From NCBI GenBank assembly GCA_011682595.1, contig JAACEH010000152.1:1-5192 (forward strand): a stretch of 5,192 bases of DNA. The letters run 5' to 3'. Positions 1-5,192 of the stretch are shown here, piece after piece; position 1 is the stretch's first letter, and every line of letters begins with the position of its first letter. The notes under the pieces are model-generated. The model had not been told where the DNA came from and did not search any database. It saw only the letters and a program-made list of their open reading frames with translations. A program made the position numbers and the translations under genes. Origin of the DNA: Anaerolineaceae bacterium. GTDB taxonomy: Bacteria > Planctomycetota > Phycisphaerae > FEN-1346 > JAACEH01.

Positions 1-35
1 GTCGCTGGCGACGCATGTTCCGTGATTCCACGACA

Positions 36-54
36 TGGGCTGGCAAGCAGCCCA
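36..54. repeat. Small REP-like hairpin
   Basis: TGGGCTG (36-42) and CAGCCCA (48-54) form a perfect 7-bp stem around a 5-nt loop, GCAAG. The right arm and loop resemble the hairpin between ileS and purN: both contain GCAAGCAGCC and are followed closely by a CCACCC tract. It may therefore be a diverged single copy of the same repeat family. There is no T-tract after it on either strand, so it is not an obvious intrinsic terminator. Membership of the repeat family is inferred from similarity by eye. Confidence 0.4.
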
Positions 55-129
55 GGCCACCCCGTCGCATGAAAAATCCACCTACAAACGTGACCTGCAC
101 CCCATCGTCCCGAAGCGGCGCGTTTTCCC

Positions 130-158
130 TTGACCGACCGCTTACGGAGTCATAAAAT
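130..158 (+). promoter_or_regulatory. Predicted sigma-70-type promoter for ileS
   Basis: TTGACC at 130-135 (5 of 6 matches to the TTGACA consensus) is followed by exactly 17 nt and then TAAAAT at 153-158 (5 of 6 matches to TATAAT). This is the best promoter-like pair I find in the upstream region, and its AT-rich -10 box stands out in GC-rich surroundings. Transcription would begin near 165, giving ileS a leader of about 300 nt. The assignment rests on consensus matching only. Another promoter nearer to the start codon cannot be excluded. Confidence 0.55.
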
Positions 159-278
159 CCGGTTTCTGAAGCAGCGTCGGGTCGCCCACCGCGGCTCCAA
201 CGCCCGTCAGGAGGACTGTTGCGCATGGGTTCGAACGGTTGCAGCCAAATCATATGCCTTGGGCTGCCTGGCGCCGCG

Positions 279-408
279 ACGATCCTGCGCGCGGGCATCA
301 TCGTGCAGCCATAGCACGGGGCGCCCTACCAATTTCGCTCACGTTCACCTGCCCCGGCAGTCTCTTGTGTGACGATCGGGGTTCTTTCTTCCGGTGGAAC
401 GATCCTGC
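279..408 (+). repeat. Direct repeat ACGATCCTGC in the ileS leader (279-288 and 399-408)
   Basis: The 10-nt sequence ACGATCCTGC occurs exactly twice, at 279-288 and 399-408, 120 nt apart. A shorter related ACGATC lies at 372-377. The two copies flank the strand 357-384, whose GCAG, GATC and TTC blocks can pair in interrupted form with either copy. The copies could be parts of alternative RNA folds or protein-binding half sites. A single 10-mer repeat in about 465 nt can also arise by chance. Confidence 0.35.
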
Positions 409-411
409 CGG
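354..411 (+). promoter_or_regulatory. Interrupted leader hairpin upstream of ileS
   Basis: The 3' strand 397-411 can pair continuously with three blocks on the 5' side: CCGGCAG (354-360) with CTGCCGG (405-411), GATC (374-377) with GATC (401-404), and GTTC (381-384) with GAAC (397-400). This gives 15 bp, interrupted by a 13-nt bulge and a GGG bulge on the 5' side, with a 12-nt apical loop. A competing local palindrome, CTGCCGGCAG, sits at 405-414. No T-tract follows, so this is not a standard intrinsic terminator. It ends 54 nt before the ileS start codon. Any regulatory role is inference. Confidence 0.3.
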
Positions 412-465
412 CAGACGACGCCGAAACCCGGCTCGCCCGACAGTAGTTAATACGAAAGAAATATC

Positions 466-3318
466 ATGGCCGACAAGAAATCGTACAAGAAAACACTCAA
501 CCTCCCCAAGACCGGCCTGGCCATGAAAGCCAACCTGGTCCAACGCGAACCCGAGCGGCAAAAACTTTGGAAGAAGCATGACATCTACCGCCGGATCGCA
601 GACCAGCCCGCCCCGCGAGGACGATACTTCCTCCACGACGGACCGCCCTACGCCAACGGCGACATCCACATGGGGCACCTCGTCAACAAAGTTCTCAAGG
701 ACATCGTCGTCAAGTACCGCTCGATGGCCGGCTACCGCTCGCCGTACGTCCCCGGGTGGGATTGCCACGGGCTGCCCATCGAGCAGACCTTCCTGCAGTC
801 GCAGGGCGACGACGCGGCCGATCTCACCCGACAGGAGATCCGCCGCCAGTGCCGGAAGTACGCCCGCAAGTGGGTCAAGACGCAGTCCGCCGAGTTCCAG
901 CGGCTGGGCGTCTTCGGCGATTTCGACCACCCCTACCTGACCATGACCCACGCCTACGAGACCGGCGTCATCGAGTGCTTCGCCCGTTTCGTCGAACGGG
1001 GGCTCATCTACCGCCAGAGGAAGCCCATCCACTGGTCCTATGGCTGCAAAACCGCCCTGGCCGAGGCCGAGCTGGAATACAAAGACATCGAAGGGCCCAG
1101 CATCTACGTCAACTTCCCGGCTTCCGGCGACCTCGAGCCCCTGGTGCCCGGTCGCAAACCCGGCGAGCCGCTGCACCTGATGATCTGGACCACCACCCCC
1201 TGGACCCTGCCGGCCAACCTCGGCCTCATGGTCGACCCGACCTTTACCTACCAGGCGATCCGCTACGAGTTCGGCGGCGAGTCCCAGGTGTCGCTGATCG
1301 CCGCGGAGCTGGTCAAGAAAGTGATGGCTCTCGGCGGCATCGACAACTGGGAAGTGGTCGCCCAGATCAAGGGCCGCGACCTGGTCGGCAAGCATTACAA
1401 TCACCCCTTCATCGACCGCCGGGGCCTGGTCGTCGAAAGCGAGTACGTTACGCTAGAAGACGGCACGGGCCTGGTCCACACCGCCCCGGGCCACGGCCAG
1501 GAAGACTACGTCGTCGGCCTGCGAAACGGCCTGGAGCCTTACTCGCCCGTGGACGAGGAGGCCCGCTTCGACGACACCGTGCCCGAGTGGTTGCGCGGCT
1601 TGTTCGTCTTCGACGCCGACCCCATGATCTGCCGGCGACTGGGCGAACTCGGACTGATGTTCCACCAGGGCAGCCAGGTCCACTCCTACCCGCACTGCTG
1701 GCGGTCCAAAACGCCGGTCATCTTCCGGGCCACCGAGCAGTGGTTCATCGCCGTCGACAAACCCATGGACGGCACCGGTCCGACACTCCGCGAGGCGGCC
1801 ATTGAGGAGGCCAAAAGAGTCCGCTGGATCCCCGACTGGGGCCGCAAACGCATGCTCGGCATGCTCGAGTCGCGGCCCGACTGGTGCATCTCGCGCCAAA
1901 GGTCATGGGGCGTCCCGGTGCCGGCCTTCTACTGCGACGACTGTGGCCAGAACCTGGTTACCGCCCGGAGTGTCCGCAAGGTCCGCGACCATTTCGCCGA
2001 ACACGGGGCCGACAGTTGGTTCCGCAATTCGGCCGCCGACATCCTGGGAGCCGAGGCCAGGTGCCCGAAGTGCGGATCGGCCAACCTCAAGCAGGAGTTC
2101 GATATCCTCGACGTCTGGTTCGAGTCGGGATCGTCGTGGTACGCCGCCGCAGTGGACCGCGAGGGCCTGGAGGCCCCGGCCGAGTTGTACCTCGAGGGCA
2201 GCGACCAGCACCGCGGATGGTTCCAGGCCAGCCTGCTGATCGGCGTTGCAGCCACGGGCGAAGCACCGTTCAAGACGGTGCTGACGCACGGCTTCGTGGT
2301 GACCGCCGAGGGCTACAAAATGTCCAAGTCGCTCGGCAACGCCGTCAACGTGCAGGACGAAGTGGCCAAACTCGGGGCCGACGTCCTGCGGCTGTGGGTC
2401 AGTTCGGTCGACTACCAGTACGACATCCGCACCAGCGACACACTGATCTCCCAGCTCCAGGACGCTTACCGCAAGATCCGTAACACCTTCCGCTTCCTGC
2501 TCGGCAACCTGTCGGACTTCGACCCCCCCGGCCACTCGGTGCCGCTGGCGGAGATGGAGGAAATCGACCGCTGGATCCTGGCCCGCTGCGCACAGGTCGT
2601 CCGCGACGTCACGGCCGCTTACGAGGACTTCGAGTTCCACCGCGTCTACCAACTGGTCCACGGCTTCTGCAACGGCGACCTGTCGAGCATCTACCTCGAC
2701 ATCCAGAAGGACCGCCTGTACTGCGAGCTGCCGGATAGCCGCTTGCGCCGCAGCGGCCAGACGGCCATGTACCTGGTGGCCCACCGCCTGGTGCGGCTGC
2801 TGGCCCCGACGCTGGTTCACACCGCCGACGAGATCTGGTCGCATATTCCCGGAGCCGTCGATGAGGCGGCCTTTGTGCACCTGGCCGACTGGCCCGAGCC
2901 GGAAACCCGGTGGCTGGACGAGAAACTGCTCGATCGCTGGCAGACACTGCTGGCCGTTCGCTCGGCGGCCCTGAACCGTCTGGAAGCCCTGAGAACCGGC
3001 GGCACGATCCAGAGCAACATGGAGGCCGAGGTGACCTTGCAACCGACCGGCCAGGAGTTGGCCGCCCTGCTGGCCGAGGTCGGTCCCGAGCAACTGGCCC
3101 GGGTGATGATCGTCGCAACCGTCACGGTGTCGCCCGAGATCGGCGGCCCCGGCGACCAGGCCGACCAAGCCAACGGGGGGCTGCCCCTGCGAATCGCGGT
3201 CGCCCGCAGCGAGTCGCCCAAGTGCGGCCGCTGCTGGAATCTGCGCGAGTCGGTCGGCAGCGTCGCCGACTACCCGGACCTCTGCCGCCGCTGCGCCGAG
3301 GTGATGGCCGGCAAGTAA
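466..3318 (+). CDS. ileS: Isoleucyl-tRNA synthetase
   Basis: This cytoplasmic class I synthetase attaches isoleucine to tRNA-Ile in an ATP-dependent reaction and hydrolyses mischarged valine. The protein is 950 aa, close to usual bacterial IleRS length. Visible landmarks in order: the HIGH signature as HMGH (68-71) after GPPYANGDI; GWDCHGLPIE (97-106); the CP1 editing domain with WTTTPWTLPAN (241-251) and GTGLVHTAPGHGQEDY (333-348, probable editing Asp at 347); PDWCISRQRSWGVPVP (471-486); LDVWFESGSSW (548-558); and KMSKS (618-622). An anticodon-binding helical domain follows (about 690-850), then a C-terminal zinc knuckle with Cys 920, 923, 940 and 943. Two more CxxC pairs (490/493 and 533/536) suggest a second zinc ribbon between the editing domain and KMSKS. 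The ATG at 466 is the first in-frame start after a TAA at 448-450; its Shine-Dalgarno (GAAAGAA) is weak. Identification is secure. Confidence 0.98.
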   Translation: MADKKSYKKTLNLPKTGLAMKANLVQREPERQKLWKKHDIYRRIADQPAPRGRYFLHDGPPYANGDIHMGHLVNKVLKDIVVKYRSMAGYRSPYVPGWDCHGLPIEQTFLQSQGDDAADLTRQEIRRQCRKYARKWVKTQSAEFQRLGVFGDFDHPYLTMTHAYETGVIECFARFVERGLIYRQRKPIHWSYGCKTALAEAELEYKDIEGPSIYVNFPASGDLEPLVPGRKPGEPLHLMIWTTTPWTLPANLGLMVDPTFTYQAIRYEFGGESQVSLIAAELVKKVMALGGIDNWEVVAQIKGRDLVGKHYNHPFIDRRGLVVESEYVTLEDGTGLVHTAPGHGQEDYVVGLRNGLEPYSPVDEEARFDDTVPEWLRGLFVFDADPMICRRLGELGLMFHQGSQVHSYPHCWRSKTPVIFRATEQWFIAVDKPMDGTGPTLREAAIEEAKRVRWIPDWGRKRMLGMLESRPDWCISRQRSWGVPVPAFYCDDCGQNLVTARSVRKVRDHFAEHGADSWFRNSAADILGAEARCPKCGSANLKQEFDILDVWFESGSSWYAAAVDREGLEAPAELYLEGSDQHRGWFQASLLIGVAATGEAPFKTVLTHGFVVTAEGYKMSKSLGNAVNVQDEVAKLGADVLRLWVSSVDYQYDIRTSDTLISQLQDAYRKIRNTFRFLLGNLSDFDPPGHSVPLAEMEEIDRWILARCAQVVRDVTAAYEDFEFHRVYQLVHGFCNGDLSSIYLDIQKDRLYCELPDSRLRRSGQTAMYLVAHRLVRLLAPTLVHTADEIWSHIPGAVDEAAFVHLADWPEPETRWLDEKLLDRWQTLLAVRSAALNRLEALRTGGTIQSNMEAEVTLQPTGQELAALLAEVGPEQLARVMIVATVTVSPEIGGPGDQADQANGGLPLRIAVARSESPKCGRCWNLRESVGSVADYPDLCRRCAEVMAGK

Positions 3319-3325
3319 GAGCCAT

Positions 3326-3391
3326 GTAGGGCGGCTGAAGCGCAGCCGCCGATTGTAATATGGACAGCGTGGCTGCAAGCAGCCACCCTAC
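3326..3391. repeat. REP/BIME-like pair of inverted GTAG-headed hairpins
   Basis: Two hairpins lie head to head in the ileS-purN gap. The first reads GTAG (3326-3329), then an 8-bp perfect stem, GGCGGCTG (3330-3337) with CAGCCGCC (3343-3350), loop AAGCG. The second, on the other strand, starts with GTAG (complement of 3388-3391) and has the stem GTGGCTG (3369-3375) with CAGCCAC (3380-3386). The outer arms GTAGGGCGGCTG (3326-3337) and CAGCCACCCTAC (3380-3391) are complementary at 11 of 12 positions, so the unit can also fold as one long hairpin. A GTAG foot next to an imperfect palindrome, in inverted pairs, is the known layout of REP/BIME elements mobilised by RAYT (TnpA-REP) transposases. No RAYT gene is in the window. 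The element may also affect 3' mRNA stability of ileS. Assignment to a repeat family needs genome-wide copies. Confidence 0.7.
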
Positions 3392-3392
3392 C

Positions 3393-3412
3393 CGGCGGGG
3401 CTCGTCCCGCCG
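3393..3412. repeat. GC-rich hairpin next to the REP-like pair
   Basis: CGGCGGG (3393-3399) and CCCGCCG (3406-3412) form a perfect 7-bp stem with the 6-nt loop GCTCGT. It begins two bases after the end of the inverted GTAG pair and may be a third, differently headed module of the same repeat cluster. It could also act as a transcription barrier or mRNA-stabilising structure between ileS and purN. No T-tract follows, so it does not qualify as a classic intrinsic terminator. Confidence 0.5.
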
Positions 3413-3459
3413 TGGCGAGAGCCTCTGATCGTTCAGAAGGCCCGGCTAAGCGGCAAAGC

Positions 3460-3464
3460 AGGAG
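3460..3464 (+). promoter_or_regulatory. Shine-Dalgarno site that fixes the purN start
   Basis: AGGAG at 3460-3464 lies 7 nt before the ATG at 3472, an ideal spacing. The reading frame is open back to a GTG at 3412, but that codon overlaps the end of the GC-rich hairpin and would add 20 residues with no homology to the PurN family. The ribosome binding site therefore supports 3472 as the true start. Confidence 0.85.
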
Positions 3465-3471
3465 TCCGACC

Positions 3472-4098
3472 ATGGCCAAGAAACTTCGGCTCGGCGTAAT
3501 GCTGTCCGGCGGCGGAACGACCCTGCTGAACATCCTGGACCACATCGACCGCGGCCAACTGGAGGCCGAAGTCGTGCTGGTGGTTTCGACCCTGTCGAAG
3601 GCCAGGGGCCGCCGGCGGGCCGAGAAGCGCGATCTGCCGACGCACGTGGTTCGACGAAAAGATTTCGACTCGACCGACAGTTTCAGCGAGGCCGTCAACT
3701 CCAGGCTCGACCAGGCCCGGGTCGACCTGGTCTGCCTGGCCGGGTTCATGGTCTTCTGGCGGATCCCCGAACGATACCAGGGCCGGGTCATGAACATTCA
3801 CCCGGCCCTTATCCCCGCCTTTTGCGGCCGGGGAATGTACGGCCACTTCGTGCATCAGGCCGTCGTCGCCGCGGGCGTCAAAGTCAGCGGCTGCACGGTA
3901 CATTTCGTCAACAACGAGTACGACGCCGGTCCGATCATCCTCCAGAAGAGCGTGCCCGTCCATTTCGACGACACGCCGGATGATGTGGCCCAGCGCGTGT
4001 TCGAGAAGGAGTGCCAGGCCTACCCCGAGGCGATTCAACTCTTCGCCGAGGGCCGCCTGAAGATCGAAGGCCGGCGGGTCAGGGTTCTTGCGAAATAA
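3472..4098 (+). CDS. purN: Phosphoribosylglycinamide formyltransferase (GART)
   Basis: The enzyme transfers a formyl group from 10-formyltetrahydrofolate to glycinamide ribonucleotide, the third step of de novo purine synthesis, in the cytoplasm. The product is 208 aa from the chosen ATG, normal for the single-domain PurN family. Key features: an N-terminal phosphate-binding loop, SGGGTT (12-17), where E. coli has SGNGSN; LAGFM (89-93); the catalytic NIHPALIP block with Asn108 and His110; and VHFVNNEYDAGPIILQ (143-158) with the catalytic Asp151 in YDAGP. The C-terminal FAEGRLKI (191-198) matches the family's FADGRLKM-type ending. The segment CGRGMYGHFVHQAV (118-131) replaces the E. coli PGLHTHRQAL region. 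It lies 153 nt downstream of ileS, separated by REP-like hairpins, and is convergent with argJ. No clear promoter of its own is visible, so co-transcription with ileS is possible. Confidence 0.96.
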   Translation: MAKKLRLGVMLSGGGTTLLNILDHIDRGQLEAEVVLVVSTLSKARGRRRAEKRDLPTHVVRRKDFDSTDSFSEAVNSRLDQARVDLVCLAGFMVFWRIPERYQGRVMNIHPALIPAFCGRGMYGHFVHQAVVAAGVKVSGCTVHFVNNEYDAGPIILQKSVPVHFDDTPDDVAQRVFEKECQAYPEAIQLFAEGRLKIEGRRVRVLAK

Positions 4099-5192
4099 TC
4101 AGGTGTGATAGTCGGCGTTGATGGTCACGTACTCCCGCCCCAGGTCGCAGCCGTAGCAGATGTAGTCCTCGCCGCCGACGCCCAGGTCGACGCGCAACAC
4201 CACGCGGGCTCCCTTCATGTGGGCTTCGCACCTGGCCCGGTCGAAGTCGGTCGCAGTGCCGCCGTCGAAAACCAGTTCCTCGCCGATCCAGTGCTTCATC
4301 TTTGAAACATCGAGCTTGGCCCCGCTGCGGCCGGCGGCAGCCACCACGCGGCCCCAGTTGGGATCGCCACCATGGGCGGCGCATTTCACCAGCGGCGAGT
4401 CGGCAATGGCCCGGGCCGCCAGCCGGGCCTCGACTTCGCTGCCCGCTCCCTCGACGCAGACCTCGATCACCCGGGTCGCCCCTTCGCCGTCGGCTACGAT
4501 CTGCAGGGCCAGGTCCAGGCAGACGCTCCTCAAGAGTTCCACGAATTCCACGTACTCGTCGCTGCCCAGGCTGATCTCCTTGCCCCCGGAGGCGCCGCCG
4601 GCCAGGGCGACGACCGTGTCGTTGGTCGAGGTGTCGCCGTCGACTGAGACCAGGTTGAAACTGCCCACCACCGCCGACCTCAGGGCCGACCCCAGGGCCT
4701 TCGAGCCGATGTTGGCGTCGGTCGTCACAAAGGCCAGCATGGTGGCCATGTTCGGGGCGATCATGCCCGAGCCCTTGCAGGCCCCGGCCACGATCACCTT
4801 CGTCGAGCCGATGGTCTCTCGCGAACCGCTGGTCTTGGCGACCAGGTCGGTCGTCAGAATCGCCTCGGCGAAGTCGCCGGCCGCCGCCCGGTCGCCGTCC
4901 AGTCGCCCGGCGGCATCGGTGATCCCGGCGGCAACCTTGTCCATCGGCAACAGGTGGCCGATGCCGCCGGTCGAGCAGACCAGCACCTGGTCGGCCTCGG
5001 CGCCCAGGGCCTCGGCCGCCAGGCGGACCATCGCCCGGGCGTCCTTCAGGCCTTGCTCACCAGTGCAGCAGTTGGCGTTGCCGGAGTTGACGACCACAGC
5101 CCGCGGCCGGCCCGTGCGGATGAGTTCGCGGCTGACCAGCACCGGCGCCGCAGCCACCTGGTTGGTCGTAAAGACCGCCGCCGCCCCGACGG
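4099..5192 (-). CDS. argJ: Glutamate N-acetyltransferase / amino-acid N-acetyltransferase, 5' end outside window
   Basis: ArgJ moves the acetyl group from N-acetylornithine to glutamate in the cyclic arginine pathway; some members also acetylate glutamate from acetyl-CoA. The open frame continues to the window edge without a stop, giving 363 visible codons. The visible N-terminal part reads VFTTNQVAAAPV, a family motif, so a GTG at 5155-5157 is internal and not the start. About 40 residues are probably missing, judged from usual ArgJ lengths near 400. Family motifs follow: VVVNSGNAN, STGGIG (usually STGVIG; the TG pair proposed for the oxyanion hole is kept), KGSGMIAPNMATMLAF, DGDTSTNDT, HGGDPNWGR, FDGGTATDFD, and the ending INADYHT. 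The precursor is self-cleaved between Ala and Thr of MATML; the nucleophilic Thr codon is at 4741-4743. Whether it is mono- or bifunctional cannot be told from sequence. Confidence 0.96.
   Translation of the reverse strand, partial: VGAAAVFTTNQVAAAPVLVSRELIRTGRPRAVVVNSGNANCCTGEQGLKDARAMVRLAAEALGAEADQVLVCSTGGIGHLLPMDKVAAGITDAAGRLDGDRAAAGDFAEAILTTDLVAKTSGSRETIGSTKVIVAGACKGSGMIAPNMATMLAFVTTDANIGSKALGSALRSAVVGSFNLVSVDGDTSTNDTVVALAGGASGGKEISLGSDEYVEFVELLRSVCLDLALQIVADGEGATRVIEVCVEGAGSEVEARLAARAIADSPLVKCAAHGGDPNWGRVVAAAGRSGAKLDVSKMKHWIGEELVFDGGTATDFDRARCEAHMKGARVVLRVDLGVGGEDYICYGCDLGREYVTINADYHT

Larger units (their letters stand above)
1..465. other. Non-coding region upstream of ileS
   Basis: I see no convincing gene in this stretch. 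The short open frames inside it have no recognisable protein motif and no good ribosome binding site, and one runs out of frame into ileS. What it does hold is a GC-rich hairpin near the left edge (36-54), a sigma-70-like promoter (130-158), and a leader of roughly 300 nt with several possible stems. These include 241-246 with 262-267, 302-306 with 314-318, and an interrupted hairpin at 354-411. The end of whatever gene lies to the left is outside the window. Confidence 0.7.

Noticed and set aside
222..247. tRNA-like GGTTCGAAC followed by GCAGCCA
   Set aside because: The five bases on either side of the putative T loop (ATGGG and GGTTG) do not pair, and no acceptor, D or anticodon arm fits. 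GTTCGAAC is just a palindrome here.
130..372. 80-codon frame starting with TTG upstream of ileS
   Set aside because: Its start codon coincides with the predicted -35 box, there is no ribosome binding site, and there is no recognisable protein pattern.
391..404. T-box-like core GGTGGAAC in the ileS leader
   Set aside because: It matches only part of the T-box consensus (the following CCGCG is absent), no specifier stem I with its standard motifs can be identified, and no terminator with a T-tract follows. Worth one covariance-model search, but not called.
298..1404. 368-codon open frame on the - strand opposite the start of ileS
   Set aside because: It is a shadow of the ileS reading frame with no motif of its own; its last part only crosses the leader.
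756..1805. 349-codon + strand frame inside ileS
   Set aside because: Its Arg/Pro/Gly-rich composition is typical of an out-of-frame reading of GC-rich DNA, and ileS is intact in the other frame.
3354..3361. TGTAATAT as a -10 element for purN
   Set aside because: No acceptable -35 hexamer lies 16-18 nt upstream (the sequence there is the hairpin stem), and it sits in the spacer of the repeat element.
1903..3378. 491-codon open frame on the - strand opposite ileS
   Set aside because: It lies entirely antisense to a secure IleRS gene, has no recognisable domain, and starts inside the REP-like repeat. Long antisense frames are expected in GC-rich coding DNA.
3412..3471. N-terminal extension of PurN from the GTG at 3412
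   Set aside because: The added 20 residues have no family similarity, the GTG is the last stem base of a hairpin, and a strong AGGAG is correctly placed for the ATG at 3472.
5155..5157. GTG as the argJ start codon
   Set aside because: The frame continues upstream to the window edge with the conserved VFTTNQ motif, so the GTG is an internal valine codon and the gene is cut by the window.

Overview
This window is a GC-rich bacterial segment carrying three housekeeping genes. They are ileS (isoleucyl-tRNA synthetase, complete, + strand), purN (GAR formyltransferase, complete, + strand) and argJ (ornithine/glutamate N-acetyltransferase, - strand, 5' end cut off by the right edge). No phage, transposase, CRISPR, rRNA or tRNA gene is visible. 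Lineage cannot be fixed from the sequence alone. The strong GC bias, the PurN variant (SGGGTT loop, CGRGMYG segment) and the palindromic intergenic repeats starting with GTAG remind me of Planctomycetota, possibly a Phycisphaerae-like lineage. That is an inference of modest confidence.

Layout. Positions 1-465 hold no convincing gene. They contain a small REP-like hairpin near the left edge (36-54), a good sigma-70-type promoter (TTGACC, 17-nt spacer, TAAAAT; 130-158), and then about 300 nt of apparent ileS leader with several possible stems. The most notable is an interrupted hairpin at 354-411. Its 3' strand shares a 10-nt direct repeat with 279-288, so two alternative folds can be drawn. 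ileS fills 466-3318. The 153-nt gap between ileS and purN holds a compact head-to-head pair of GTAG-headed hairpins (3326-3391), which looks like a REP/BIME element, followed by a third GC-rich hairpin (3393-3412). purN (3472-4098) has a strong Shine-Dalgarno sequence. argJ runs towards purN, and the two stop codons abut with no base between them.

The three proteins serve separate pathways: tRNA charging, de novo purine synthesis, and the cyclic arginine pathway. ileS and purN could share a transcript, but the REP-like element lies between them and nothing points to a functional link. No undescribed multi-gene system is visible. The items most worth a second look are the REP/BIME-like element, the long structured ileS leader, and the zero-spacer convergent purN/argJ junction.
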